DNA of 64,000 nt from Streptomyces sp. CA-278952 (GTDB lineage Bacteria > Actinomycetota > Actinomycetes > Streptomycetales > Streptomycetaceae), in assembly GCF_028747205.1 (NCBI RefSeq), contig NZ_CP112880.1, positions 5,642,001 to 5,706,000 of the forward strand. Direction: 5' to 3'. Position numbers and translations under genes: made by a program. The notes beneath the pieces are model-generated. The model saw only the letters and a list, made by a program, of their open reading frames with translations, did no database searches and was not told where the DNA came from. Of the stretch, positions 51,521 to 61,560 are shown one piece after another; position 1 is the first letter of the stretch; every line of letters starts with the position of its first letter.

Positions 51521-51560
51521 CACCCGGGCCCGCTCACGCCACGTTGTCCGTCCCGGTCGC

Positions 51561-51573
51561 TACTGTCGGAACC
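51561..51573 (+). promoter_or_regulatory. -10-like element of a leaderless dgt transcript
   Basis: TACTGT at 51561-51566 and a 7-base spacer before ATG 51574. Confidence 0.5.
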
Positions 51574-52926
51574 ATGGACGGCACACAGGGCGCACACGGG
51601 GCAGACCGGGCACACGGCACACAGAGCGCACCGAGCGGACGAGGGGCGAGCAGCCCCTACGGCTCCTCCGACACCGAGCGCTTCGACACCGAGGAGGACA
51701 AGCGCCCCGGCCGCACCGCCTTCCAGCGCGACCGCGCCCGGGTCCTGCACTCCGCCGCTCTGCGCCGGCTCGCCGGGAAGACCCAGGTCGTGACGCCCGG
51801 CACCCGCTCCCTCGTCTGGGACGCCAGCCCCCGCACCCGGCTCACCCACTCCCTGGAGTGCGCCCAGGTCGGCCGCGAGCTGGGCGCGGTCCTCGGCTGC
51901 GACCCCGACCTGGTGGAGACGGCCTGCCTCGCCCACGACCTGGGCCACCCGCCGTTCGGCCACAACGGCGAACAGGCGATCGACGACTTCGCCTCCGACT
52001 GCGGCGGCTTCGAGGGCAACGCCCAGTCCCTGCGCCTGCTGACCCGCCTGGAACCCAAGCGCTTCGTCCGCGACCCGCGCACCGGCGACCTGGTCAGCGT
52101 CGGCCTCAACCTCACCCGGGCCGCCCTGGACGCCGCCACCAAGTACCCCTGGCCGCGCGGCGCGCACCCCACCGACCCGCACTCCGCCAAGTTCGGGGTG
52201 TACGCCGACGACGTCCCGGTCTTCGCGTGGGCCCGTGAGGGCGCCCCCGAGGACCGCACCTGCTTCGAGGCCCAGGTCATGGACTGGTCCGACGACGTGG
52301 CGTACAGCGTCCACGACTTCGAGGACGGGCTGCACGCCGGCCACATCGACCCCAATTGCCTCTACGCCGAGCCGGAGCGGCAGGAGATCTGGGCGGTCGC
52401 CATCGGCCGCTACGTCCCCGTCGGCACCGACCCGCAGGAGCTGTCCGATGCCCTGGACCGGCTGATCGACCAGGACTGGTGGCCGCACGGCTACGACGGC
52501 TCCGCCGTGGCCCAGGCCCGCCTCAAGGACGCCACCAGCCAACTCATCGGCCGCTTCTGCACGGAGGCCGAGACCGCCACCCGCGCGGTGTACGGCCCCG
52601 GCCGCCTCGGCCGGTACGGCGCCGAGCTGGTCGTCCCGCGTGCGGTGCGCCACGAGTGCGCGGTGCTCAAGGCGGTCGCCGACCGTTACGTCATGCAGCG
52701 CGCCGAACAGGAGGCCATCCGCGCCGACCAGCGCGTCGTGATCGCCGAGCTGGCCGCTGCCCTCACCGCCCGGGCCCCCGAAGCCCTGGAACCGCACTTC
52801 CGCGCCCTGTTCGACCAGGCGCCCGACGACCACGCCCGCAAGCGGGTCCTCGTCGACCAGATCGCCGCCCTCACCGACGCCTCCGCACGATCCCTGCACG
52901 CCGCGCTCACCGCCCGTCGTGGGTGA
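51574..52926 (+). CDS. dgt: Deoxyguanosinetriphosphate triphosphohydrolase-like protein
   Basis: 450 residues. HD-domain dNTPase: [20 protein letters not shown], the HD in [20 protein letters not shown] and [17 protein letters not shown]. The enzyme splits dGTP to deoxyguanosine and triphosphate. The first 30 residues are low-complexity ([19 protein letters not shown]). The position just upstream of dnaG is conserved in actinobacteria. Confidence 0.93.
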   Translation: MDGTQGAHGADRAHGTQSAPSGRGASSPYGSSDTERFDTEEDKRPGRTAFQRDRARVLHSAALRRLAGKTQVVTPGTRSLVWDASPRTRLTHSLECAQVGRELGAVLGCDPDLVETACLAHDLGHPPFGHNGEQAIDDFASDCGGFEGNAQSLRLLTRLEPKRFVRDPRTGDLVSVGLNLTRAALDAATKYPWPRGAHPTDPHSAKFGVYADDVPVFAWAREGAPEDRTCFEAQVMDWSDDVAYSVHDFEDGLHAGHIDPNCLYAEPERQEIWAVAIGRYVPVGTDPQELSDALDRLIDQDWWPHGYDGSAVAQARLKDATSQLIGRFCTEAETATRAVYGPGRLGRYGAELVVPRAVRHECAVLKAVADRYVMQRAEQEAIRADQRVVIAELAAALTARAPEALEPHFRALFDQAPDDHARKRVLVDQIAALTDASARSLHAALTARRG

Positions 52927-53062
52927 CCGGCAGACTGGAAGGGGCCGGACATCTGACCACGGGGTGTGACCTGTCCGGGGCACACCCTCTTTCGCCATCA
53001 CGCTGCGTGCGGGACGCTCGCAGCTGGGGGCGCCGCGCAGCACAGCACTGAGGAGGCATCAA

Positions 53063-54322
53063 GTGGTCGACGCACACCAGACGTTCGTCATCGTCGGAGC
53101 AGGACTCGCAGGGGCGAAGGCGGCCGAAACGCTGCGCGCCGAAGGGTTCACCGGCCGGGTGATCCTCATCGGCGACGAGCGCGACCACCCCTACGAACGA
53201 CCGCCGCTCTCCAAGGGCTACCTGGACGGCAAGGCCGAACGCGACAGCGTCTTCACCCACGAACGCGCCTGGTACGCGGGCGCCGACATCGAACTGCACC
53301 TCGGCCAGCCGGTCACCGTGCTCGACCGGTACGCGAAGACCGTCCAGCTCGGCGACAACACCGTCATCCACTACGACAAGCTGCTGCTGGCCACCGGCTC
53401 CGAACCGCGCCGCCTGGACGTCCCCGGCACCGACCTGGCCGGCGTCCACCACCTGCGCCGCCTCGCCCACGCCGACCGGCTGCGCAACGTGCTCGCCGCC
53501 CTCGGCCGCGACAACGGCCACCTGGTCATCGCCGGGGCCGGCTGGATCGGCCTGGAGGTCGCCGCCGCCGCCCGCGGCTACGGGGCCGAGGTCACCGTCG
53601 TCGAGGCCGAGCCCACCCCGCTGCACCAGGTCATCGGCCCCGAGCTGGGCCAGATCTTCACCGAGCTGCACCGCGCGCACGGCGTCCGCTTCCACTTCGG
53701 GGCCCGCCTCACCGAGATCACCGGCCAGGACGGCATGGTCTTCGCCGCCCGCACCGACGACGGCGAGGAGCACCCCGCCCACGACGTGCTCGCCGCGATC
53801 GGCGCCGCCCCGCGCTCCGCCCTCGCCGAGGCCGCGGGACTGGAGATGGCCGACCGCGCCCACGGCGGCGGCATCGCCGTGGACGCCTCGCTGCGCACCT
53901 CCGACCCGCACATCTACGCCGCCGGGGACGTCGCCGCCGCCGCCCACCCGCTGCTCGGCGCCCGGCTGCGCGTCGAGCACTGGGCGAACGCCCTGAACGG
54001 CGGACCGGCCGCCGCCCGCGCCATGCTCGGCCAGGACGTGAGTTACGACCGCGTCCCGTACTTCTTCTCCGACCAGTACGACCTGGGCCTCGAATACTCC
54101 GGCTGGGCCCCGCCCGGCTCCTACGACGAGGTGATCATCCGGGGCGACGCCGGGAAGCGGGAGTTCATCGCGTTCTGGCTGAAGGACCGCCGCGTCCTGG
54201 CCGGGATGAACGTCAACGTGTGGGATGTCACCGAAACGATCCAGGAGCTGATCCGGGCCCGTCAGCAGCACGACCCGGAAGCCCTCGGAAACCCGTCGGT
54301 CCCGCTGGAGTCCCTGCTCTGA
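53063..54322 (+). CDS. FAD-dependent ferredoxin/rubredoxin-reductase-like oxidoreductase
   Basis: 419 residues, GTG with GAGGAGG 6 bases upstream. FAD site FVIVGAGLAGAKAAETLRAE, YERPPLSKGYLDG, KLLLATGSEPRRLDVPG; NAD site LVIAGAGWIGLEVAAAARGY; second FAD site IYAAGDVAAAAHP; C-terminal reductase domain (VPYFFSDQYDLGLEYSGWAP). It resembles ferredoxin reductases serving cytochromes P450 and dioxygenases; the electron acceptor is not adjacent. Confidence 0.9.
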   Translation: MVDAHQTFVIVGAGLAGAKAAETLRAEGFTGRVILIGDERDHPYERPPLSKGYLDGKAERDSVFTHERAWYAGADIELHLGQPVTVLDRYAKTVQLGDNTVIHYDKLLLATGSEPRRLDVPGTDLAGVHHLRRLAHADRLRNVLAALGRDNGHLVIAGAGWIGLEVAAAARGYGAEVTVVEAEPTPLHQVIGPELGQIFTELHRAHGVRFHFGARLTEITGQDGMVFAARTDDGEEHPAHDVLAAIGAAPRSALAEAAGLEMADRAHGGGIAVDASLRTSDPHIYAAGDVAAAAHPLLGARLRVEHWANALNGGPAAARAMLGQDVSYDRVPYFFSDQYDLGLEYSGWAPPGSYDEVIIRGDAGKREFIAFWLKDRRVLAGMNVNVWDVTETIQELIRARQQHDPEALGNPSVPLESLL

Positions 54323-54404
54323 CGATCCCCGCCGGGGTGCGGGCAGTACGGCCCGCACCCCGCGGAGGCTCTTTGCCGCGCGTCCGACTGTCGGCGTCCA
54401 CCCG

Positions 54405-54416
54405 TAGACTTCACCC
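54405..54416 (+). promoter_or_regulatory. -10-like element of a leaderless dnaG transcript
   Basis: TAGACT at 54405-54410, 6 bases, then GTG 54417. Confidence 0.5.
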
Positions 54417-56339
54417 GTGGCTGGCAGGATCAACGACGACGACGTGAAGGCGGTACGGGACGCGGTCCCGATCGACTCCGTCGTGTCCGAATACCTCCAG
54501 CTGCGCAACGCGGGCGGCGGGAACCTCAAAGGCCTCTGCCCCTTCCACGACGAGAAGTCCCCCTCCTTCCAGGTCAGCCCCGGCAAGGGCCTGTTCCACT
54601 GCTTCGGCTGCCAGGAGGGCGGCGACACGATCGCCTTCGTGATGAAGATCGACCACCTCTCCTTCTCGGAGACGGTCGAGCGCCTCGCCGCCAAGGCGGG
54701 CATCACCCTGCGCTACGAGGAGGGCGGCTACAACCCCTCCCACCAGCGCGGCGAACGCATCCGGCTGATCGAGGCCCACCAGGCCGCCGCCGAGTTCTAC
54801 GTCCGCGCCCTGGAGAGCCCCGAGGCCGAGATCGGCCGCAAGTTCCTCGCCGAGCGCGGCTTCGACCAGGACGCCGCCGCCCACTTCCGCGTCGGCTACA
54901 GCCCGGCCGGCTGGGACCACCTCACCCGCTATCTGCGCGGCAAGGGCTTCAGCGACAAGGAACTGATCACCTCCGGCCTCTCCCAGGACGGCCGCCGCGG
55001 CCCCATCGACCGCTTCCGCGGCCGGCTGATGTGGCCCATCAGCGACACCGCCGGGGAGATCGTCGGCTTCGGCGCCCGCAAGCTGCGCGACGACGACAAC
55101 GGCCCGAAGTACCTCAACACCCCCGAGACCCCGATCTACAAGAAGTCCCAGGTGCTGTACGGCATCGACCTGGCCAAGAAGGACATCGCCAAGGCCAGCC
55201 GCGCCGTCGTCGTCGAGGGCTACACCGACGTCATGGCCTGCCACCTCGCCGGGGTCACCACCGCCATCGCCACCTGCGGCACCGCCTTCGGCAACGACCA
55301 CATCAAGATCCTGCGCCGCCTCCTCATGGACAACGGCAGCGCCCGCGTCATCTTCACCTTCGACGGCGACTCGGCAGGGCAGAAGGCCGCCCTGCGCGCC
55401 TTCGAGGACGACCAGAAGTTCGCCGCCGAGACGTACATCGCCATCGCCCCGGACGGCATGGACCCCTGCGACCTGCGGCTCGCCAAGGGCGACGACTCCG
55501 TACGCGACCTGGTGCAGCCGCGCACCCCGCTCTTCGAGTTCGCCCTGCGCCAGATCGTCGGCCGGTACGACCTGGAGACCCCGGCCGGCCGCGCCGCCGC
55601 CCTCGACGAGGCCGCCGCCGTCGTCGCCAAGATCAAGACGAGCAGCGTGCAGCGCGAGGTCGCCGTCCAGCTCGCCGGGTTCGTCGGCATCCTCGACCAG
55701 GAGTTCGTCGTCCACCGCGTCGCCCAGCTCGCCCGCTGGGCCCGCGACAAGGGCGGCGACCACGGGGAGCGAGGCGGCCGGCGCGGCGGCCCCCAGGGCC
55801 CGCGAGGCGGAGCCCCGCAGCAGCACGCCCCCGCCCCCGGCTTCTCCGGCCCCGCGCTCAACCTCCGCAGCCCCGCCCACCGCACCGAACGCGAACTGCT
55901 CAAGCTCGCCCTCCAGAAACCCGCCCTGGTCTCCCCGGCCTTCGACGCGTACGGCCTGGACGAGTTCACCGCCCCGCCCTACGCAGCCGTGCGCCGCTGC
56001 ATCGAGGAGGCGGGCGGCGCCGAGCAGGGCCTCGCCGACAACCGCGAGTATCTGGTCGCCGTCATGGACGCCGCCCCCGACAACACCGTCCGCAGCCTCG
56101 TCACCGAGCTGGCCGTCGAGGTGTTCCGCGGCAAGAACATCGACGAGACCTACGCGGGCATGCAGCTCGTCCAGGTCCGGCTGCGCGCCGTGGACCGCCG
56201 CATCCACGACGTCCAGGGCAGCCTCGCCCGCCTCGGCAGCAACGTCGCCCCCCAGGACCTGGCCGCCGCACAGAGCGAGGTCTGGGTGCTCCAGCAGTAC
56301 GCCCAGTCCCTGCGCGCCCACGGCGCCGCCGCGCTCTGA
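54417..56339 (+). CDS. dnaG: DNA primase DnaG
   Basis: Makes RNA primers for replication. 640 residues: CHC2-type zinc domain (CPFHDEKSPSFQV ... LFHCFGCQEGGD), RNA polymerase domain with TOPRIM motifs (AVVVEGYTDVMACHLAGV, VIFTFDGDSAGQKAALRAF), a Gly/Arg-rich linker (about 445-470) and a C-terminal helical helicase-binding domain. Precedes hrdA by 219 bp, a gap without a gene. Confidence 0.96.
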   Translation: MAGRINDDDVKAVRDAVPIDSVVSEYLQLRNAGGGNLKGLCPFHDEKSPSFQVSPGKGLFHCFGCQEGGDTIAFVMKIDHLSFSETVERLAAKAGITLRYEEGGYNPSHQRGERIRLIEAHQAAAEFYVRALESPEAEIGRKFLAERGFDQDAAAHFRVGYSPAGWDHLTRYLRGKGFSDKELITSGLSQDGRRGPIDRFRGRLMWPISDTAGEIVGFGARKLRDDDNGPKYLNTPETPIYKKSQVLYGIDLAKKDIAKASRAVVVEGYTDVMACHLAGVTTAIATCGTAFGNDHIKILRRLLMDNGSARVIFTFDGDSAGQKAALRAFEDDQKFAAETYIAIAPDGMDPCDLRLAKGDDSVRDLVQPRTPLFEFALRQIVGRYDLETPAGRAAALDEAAAVVAKIKTSSVQREVAVQLAGFVGILDQEFVVHRVAQLARWARDKGGDHGERGGRRGGPQGPRGGAPQQHAPAPGFSGPALNLRSPAHRTERELLKLALQKPALVSPAFDAYGLDEFTAPPYAAVRRCIEEAGGAEQGLADNREYLVAVMDAAPDNTVRSLVTELAVEVFRGKNIDETYAGMQLVQVRLRAVDRRIHDVQGSLARLGSNVAPQDLAAAQSEVWVLQQYAQSLRAHGAAAL

Positions 56340-56558
56340 GCGGCTGCCGGGGCCCACCCCCGGGCCGACGCGGGTAATCGGCCGGTGACGGACCGGAACC
56401 AGAAAGTCCCCGCACGCCCCTCGTGACAGCCGTGTGTCGTACCCCACACTGGGGAATGTCTGAGTCATCGGAGCACGCCGGCCCGCAGGAGCGCATCTCG
56501 GGGCCGGACGGACCTCCACCCCCCGTCATCCGGCAGCGATCACCTGGAGGTCGCCCCC

Positions 56559-57650
56559 GTGCAGACCCGGACCGTGACGACCACGACCGAGACCATGGCG
56601 GCCATCCCGGCGCAGAACAGGTCCCTGCACCACCCGGAGACCACAGCCGGCCCGCCCGGATACGCACCCGAGGCGGTCATGGTGGAAGCGACGCACCTCC
56701 CCGACCTCCCGGAGCCGCGGCACCGGGCGGACTCCGGCGGCCCCACCTCCGACCTGTTCCGGCAGTATCTGCGCGAGATCGGCCGCATCCAGCTGCTCAC
56801 CGCGGCCGAGGAGGTCGAACTCGCCCGCCGCGTCGAGGCCGGGCTCTTCGCCGAGGAGCGCCTCGCGGGCACCCCGGACCTCGACTCCCGTCTCGCCGGG
56901 GACCTCGACCGGCTGGTCGTGATGGGCCGCACGGCCAAACGCCGCCTCATCGAGGCCAACCTGCGCCTCGTCGTCTCCGTCGCCAAGCGCTACGTCGGCC
57001 GCGGCCTGACCATGCTCGACCTGGTCCAGGAGGGGAACCTCGGACTGATCCGGGCCGTGGAGAAGTTCGACTACGCCCGGGGCTTCAAGTTCTCCACGTA
57101 CGCGACCTGGTGGATCCGGCAGGCCATGTCCCGCGCACTGGCCGACCAGGCCCGCACCATCCGCGTCCCCGTCCATGTCGTGGAGCTGATCAACCGCGTG
57201 GTGCGGGTCCAGCGCCGGATGCTCCAGGAACGCGGCGTCGAGCCCAGCGCCGAGGACGTCGCCGGCGAGCTCGACCTGACGCCCGAGCGGGTCACCGAAG
57301 TCCTCCGCCTGGCCCAGGAGCCCGTCTCCCTGCACGCCCCCGTCGGCGAGGAGGACGACGTCTCCTTCGGCGACCTCATCGAGGACGGCGACGCCGCCTC
57401 ACCCGTCGAGTCCGCCGCCTTCCTCCTGCTGCGCGAACACCTGGAGGCGGTGCTCTCCACCCTCGGCGAGCGCGAACGCAAGGTCGTCCAGCTGCGGTAC
57501 GGCCTGGAGGACGGGCGGCCCCGCACCCTGGAGGAGATCGGCCGGATCTTCGGCGTGACGCGCGAACGTATCCGCCAGATCGAGTCCAAGACCCTCAGCA
57601 GGCTGCGGGACCACGCCTTCGCCGACCAACTCCGCGGCTACCTCGACTGA
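56559..57650 (+). CDS. hrdA: Group 2 RNA polymerase sigma factor (HrdA-like)
   Basis: 363 residues, GTG with GGAGG 8 bases upstream. Region 1.2 ([20 protein letters not shown]), region 2 ([36 protein letters not shown]), region 3 and region 4 ([40 protein letters not shown]). It lacks the long region 1.1 of the principal sigma HrdB. The name HrdA rests on the dnaG neighbourhood as I recall it from S. coelicolor; HrdD or HrdC are alternatives. Confidence 0.88.
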   Translation: MQTRTVTTTTETMAAIPAQNRSLHHPETTAGPPGYAPEAVMVEATHLPDLPEPRHRADSGGPTSDLFRQYLREIGRIQLLTAAEEVELARRVEAGLFAEERLAGTPDLDSRLAGDLDRLVVMGRTAKRRLIEANLRLVVSVAKRYVGRGLTMLDLVQEGNLGLIRAVEKFDYARGFKFSTYATWWIRQAMSRALADQARTIRVPVHVVELINRVVRVQRRMLQERGVEPSAEDVAGELDLTPERVTEVLRLAQEPVSLHAPVGEEDDVSFGDLIEDGDAASPVESAAFLLLREHLEAVLSTLGERERKVVQLRYGLEDGRPRTLEEIGRIFGVTRERIRQIESKTLSRLRDHAFADQLRGYLD

Positions 57651-57666
57651 TCCACCGGGACCTTCT

Positions 57667-59595
57667 CTAGTCCACCTCGGCCAGCGCCTCCGCGAACTGG
57701 GCCGCGTACAGCCGGGCGTAGGCGCCCCCGGCCGCCAACAGTTCGTCGTGCGTGCCCTGTTCGACGATCGACCCGTTCTCCATCACCAGGATCACGTCCG
57801 CGTCCCGGATCGTGGAGAGCCGGTGCGCGATCACGAACGACGTACGCCCGTGGGCCAGGCGCGCCATCGCCTTCTGGATCAGCACCTCGGTCCGGGTGTC
57901 CACCGAGCTGGTCGCCTCGTCGAGGACCAGGATCACCGGGTCGGACAGGAACGCCCGCGCGATGGTGATCAGCTGCTTCTCGCCCGCGCTGACCCCGGAG
58001 CCGTCGTCGTCGATCACCGAGTCGTACCCGTCGGGCAGCGTCCGGATGAACCGGTCCGCGTGCGCCGCCCGGGCCGCCTCCTCGATCTCCTCCCGGGTGA
58101 CCTCGCGCGAAGCGCCGTACGCGATGTTCTCCGCGATCGTCCCGCCGAACAGCCAGGTGTCCTGGAGCACCATGCCGATGGAGGACCGCAGATCGTCCCG
58201 GGACATCTTCGCCACATCGACCCCGTCGAGCGCGATCCGCCCGCCGGTCACCTCGTAGAACCGCATCAGCAGGTTGACCAGTGTCGTCTTGCCGGCCCCG
58301 GTCGGACCGACGATCGCGACCGTCTGCCCCGGCTCCACGCTCAGCGACAGATCCTCGATCAGCGGCTTCTCCGGGTCATAGCGGAAGGCCACCTTCTCCA
58401 GGGAGACCCGGCCCTCCAGACGCTCCGGGCGCGCGCCGTGCTCCGGATCCGCGTCCTGCTCCTCGGCGTCCAGCAGCTCGAAGACCCGCTCCGCCGAAGC
58501 GATACCGGACTGCACCAGGTTGGCCATCGAGGCGACCTGCGTCAGCGGCATCGAGAACTGCCGCGAGTACTGGATGAACGCCTGCACGTCACCGATCGAC
58601 AGCGTGCCCGAGGCGACCCGGAGCCCGCCGACCACCGCGACCAGCACGTAGTTGATGTTCGAGATGAAGAACATCAGCGGCTGCATGAGCCCGCTGGCGA
58701 ACTGCGCCTTGAACCCCGCCTCGTACAGCGCCTCGTTCTGCTCGGCGAAGTCCCGCGCGGACTCCTCCTGCCGGCCGAAGACCTTCACCAGGGTGTGCCC
58801 GGTGTACATCTCCTCGATGTGGGCGTTGAGCGTCCCCGTCACCCGCCACTGCTGCACGAACTGCGGCTGCGACCGCTTGCCGACCTGTGTCGCCACGACG
58901 ACCGACAACGGGACCGTCACCAGCGCGACCAGGGCCAGCAGCGGCGAGATCCAGAACATCATGGCCAGCACGCCGACGATCGTCAGCAGGGAGTTGATGA
59001 GCTGCCCCATCGTCTGCTGGAGCGTCTGCGAGATGTTGTCGATGTCGTTCGTCGCCCGGCTCAGCACCTCACCGCGCTTGGCCCGGTCGAAGTACGACAG
59101 CGGCAGCCGCGCCAGCTTCGTCTGGAGGTCCTCCCGCAGCTGGAACACGATCCGGTTGATGATCCGGATCGACACCCGCGTCGCCACCAGCATCAGGAGC
59201 CCGGCGCCGACGTAGATCACCAGCGCCACCAGCAGGACGTTCCCCACCGCGCCGAAGTCGATGCCCTCGCCCGGGGTGAAGTCCACCCCCGAGAGCATGT
59301 CGGCCATGGAACCGCGGCCGTCCTCACGCAGTGCCTCGATCGCCTGCGCCTTCGTCGTGCCCTCGGGCATCCCGCGCCCGACGACACCGCCGAAGATCAG
59401 GTCGGTCGCCCTGCCGAGGATCTTCGGCCCGGCCACCGAGAGCGCGACGCTCACCGTCACGGCGGCCAGCATCAGCCACAGCGAGGCCTTCTCCCGGCCG
59501 AACCGCCTCAGCAGCCGCTTGCTCGACCCCTTGAAGTCCATCGACCGGTCGGTGGGCGCACCCCCGGCCATCATCCGTCCGCCCGGACCGGCCAT
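57667..59595 (-). CDS. ABC exporter half-transporter, catalytic subunit
   Basis: 642 residues: six-helix membrane domain (SLWLMLAAVTVSVALSVAGP and following) and a nucleotide-binding domain with Walker A VGPTGAGKTT near 430, signature SGVSAGEKQL and a canonical Walker B VLDEATSSVD. Its start overlaps the upstream gene stop (TAATG), so the two halves form a heterodimer. Convergent with hrdA with only 16 bp between the stops. Confidence 0.9.
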   Translation of the reverse strand: MAGPGGRMMAGGAPTDRSMDFKGSSKRLLRRFGREKASLWLMLAAVTVSVALSVAGPKILGRATDLIFGGVVGRGMPEGTTKAQAIEALREDGRGSMADMLSGVDFTPGEGIDFGAVGNVLLVALVIYVGAGLLMLVATRVSIRIINRIVFQLREDLQTKLARLPLSYFDRAKRGEVLSRATNDIDNISQTLQQTMGQLINSLLTIVGVLAMMFWISPLLALVALVTVPLSVVVATQVGKRSQPQFVQQWRVTGTLNAHIEEMYTGHTLVKVFGRQEESARDFAEQNEALYEAGFKAQFASGLMQPLMFFISNINYVLVAVVGGLRVASGTLSIGDVQAFIQYSRQFSMPLTQVASMANLVQSGIASAERVFELLDAEEQDADPEHGARPERLEGRVSLEKVAFRYDPEKPLIEDLSLSVEPGQTVAIVGPTGAGKTTLVNLLMRFYEVTGGRIALDGVDVAKMSRDDLRSSIGMVLQDTWLFGGTIAENIAYGASREVTREEIEEAARAAHADRFIRTLPDGYDSVIDDDGSGVSAGEKQLITIARAFLSDPVILVLDEATSSVDTRTEVLIQKAMARLAHGRTSFVIAHRLSTIRDADVILVMENGSIVEQGTHDELLAAGGAYARLYAAQFAEALAEVD

Positions 59596-61328
59596 TACGC
59601 GGCCTCCGCTTCCGTCAGCTGGGAGAGCACGATCTCCCGGTATGTTTCATTGCCGTCCATCAGCTCGTGATGGGTGCCGTTCCCCACGACCCGGCCCTCG
59701 TCCAGCACCAGGATCCGGTCCGCGTCACGGATGGTGGACACCCGCTGCGCCACGATCACCACGGTCGCCCCGGCCGTCTCCCGCCCCAGCGCCGCCCGTA
59801 GCGCGGCGTCGGTCGCGTAGTCCAGCGCGGAGAACGAGTCGTCGAACAGATAGATCTCCGGGCGCTGCACCAGCGTCCGGGCGATGGCGAGCCGCTGCCG
59901 CTGACCGCCGGACACGTTGGTGCCGCCCTGCGCGATCGGCGCGTCGAGACCGTGCTCCAGCGCCTCGACGAACTCCCTGGCCTGCGCCACCTCCAGCGCG
60001 TGCCACAGCTCCTCGTCGGTGGCGTCCGGATTCCCGTACCGCAGGTTCGTCGCGACCGTCCCCGAGAAGAGGTACGGCTTCTGCGGCACCAGGGACACCG
60101 TCTTCGCCAGCAGCACCGGATCCAGCGTCCGCACGTCCTCGCCGTCGACCAGCACCTCGCCGTCCGTCACATCGAACAGCCGGGGTACGAGCCCGAGCAG
60201 CGTGGACTTCCCGCTGCCCGTCGACCCGATGACCGCGGTCGTCTCCCCGGGCCGGGCCACCAGCTCCACGGCCCGCAGCACCGGCTCCTCCGCGCCCGGA
60301 TAGCGGAACTCGGCGCCCCGCACCTCCAGATGCCCGTGCCGCCGCAGCTCGGTCACCGGAGCGACGGGCGGCACCACACTCGACTCGGTCCCGAGGATCT
60401 CCTCGACGCGCTCGGCGCACACCTCGGCGCGCGGCACCATCATGAACATGAACGTGGCCATCATCACGGCCATCACGATCTGCATCAGATAGGCGAGGAA
60501 CGCGGTCAGCGCGCCGATCTGCATCCCGCCGCTGTCGATGCGGTGCGCGCCGAACCACACCACCGCGACCGACGACAGGTTGACCACCGTCATCACGGTC
60601 GGGAACATCAGCGCCCCCAGCTGCCCGGTCGCCACCGACACATCGGTCAGCTCCGTGTTGGCGCCCCGGAACCGCTTCTCCTCGTACCCGTCCCGGACGA
60701 AGGCGCGGATGACCCGGTTGCCGGTGATCTGCTCGCGCAGCACCCGGTTCACCCCGTCCAGCCGTTCCTGCATGGTGCGGAACAGCGGCCGCATCCTCTT
60801 CACGATGAGGCCGACCGAGACGCCGAGCACCGGCACGACCGCGAGCAGCACCGCGGAGAGCGGCACGTCCTGCCCGAGCGCCATGATGATGCCGCCGACG
60901 CACATGATGGGGGCCGACACCATCAGGGTGAACGTCATCAGCACCAGCATCTGGATCTGCTGGACGTCGTTGGTGGTCCGGGTGATCAGCGAGGGCGCCC
61001 CGAAGCGCCCGAGCTCACGGGCCGAGAAGGACTGCACCCGGTCGAAGACGGCGGCGCGCACGTCGCGCCCGAGCGCGGAGGCGGTCCGGGCCCCGTAGTA
61101 CACGGCCCCCACGTTGCACAGCACCTGAACGACACTGACGGCGATCATCAGACCGCCGAACTCCAGGATGTAGCCGGTGTCGCCCGTGACGACACCGTTG
61201 TCGATGATGTCGGCGTTCAGACTGGGCAGATAGAGCGTGGCGCAGGTCTGGAGCAGCTGGAGGAAGACCAGCAGCACGATGGGTTTCTTGTACGGGCCCA
61301 GATGGGCCCGCAGGAGTTTTATGAGCAC
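59595..61328 (-). CDS. ABC exporter half-transporter with degenerate ATP site
   Basis: 577 residues: six-helix domain (IVLLVFLQLLQTCATLYLPS) and nucleotide-binding domain with Walker A IGSTGSGKST near 366, signature NVSGGQRQRLA, and Walker B YLFDDSFSALD, where the catalytic Glu is Asp. One weak and one full ATP site is the hallmark of heterodimeric exporters of the LmrCD/BmrCD kind. GTG start with a weak ribosome site (GAGAGA). Confidence 0.9.
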   Translation of the reverse strand: MLIKLLRAHLGPYKKPIVLLVFLQLLQTCATLYLPSLNADIIDNGVVTGDTGYILEFGGLMIAVSVVQVLCNVGAVYYGARTASALGRDVRAAVFDRVQSFSARELGRFGAPSLITRTTNDVQQIQMLVLMTFTLMVSAPIMCVGGIIMALGQDVPLSAVLLAVVPVLGVSVGLIVKRMRPLFRTMQERLDGVNRVLREQITGNRVIRAFVRDGYEEKRFRGANTELTDVSVATGQLGALMFPTVMTVVNLSSVAVVWFGAHRIDSGGMQIGALTAFLAYLMQIVMAVMMATFMFMMVPRAEVCAERVEEILGTESSVVPPVAPVTELRRHGHLEVRGAEFRYPGAEEPVLRAVELVARPGETTAVIGSTGSGKSTLLGLVPRLFDVTDGEVLVDGEDVRTLDPVLLAKTVSLVPQKPYLFSGTVATNLRYGNPDATDEELWHALEVAQAREFVEALEHGLDAPIAQGGTNVSGGQRQRLAIARTLVQRPEIYLFDDSFSALDYATDAALRAALGRETAGATVVIVAQRVSTIRDADRILVLDEGRVVGNGTHHELMDGNETYREIVLSQLTEAEAA

Positions 61329-61560
61329 GCGGGTCTCTCGGAGTCGGCGGACGGCAGAGGCCGCCCCAGTTTCGCGTACGCCGTACTCCGATCGCGAACC
61401 CTTTTCACCAAGCCCAGGTCAAACCTGGAGCGCGCGGAGAGACCCTCGGCGCACCGGGGTCACGGACTCGCTCCGGGCGCGCGCCGGGTGCGGGCGCGCA
61501 CCGAACGGGCCTGCACCGGCGTTGCCCACCGGGTGCGACGCGTACGGGTCCCGGGCCTGC

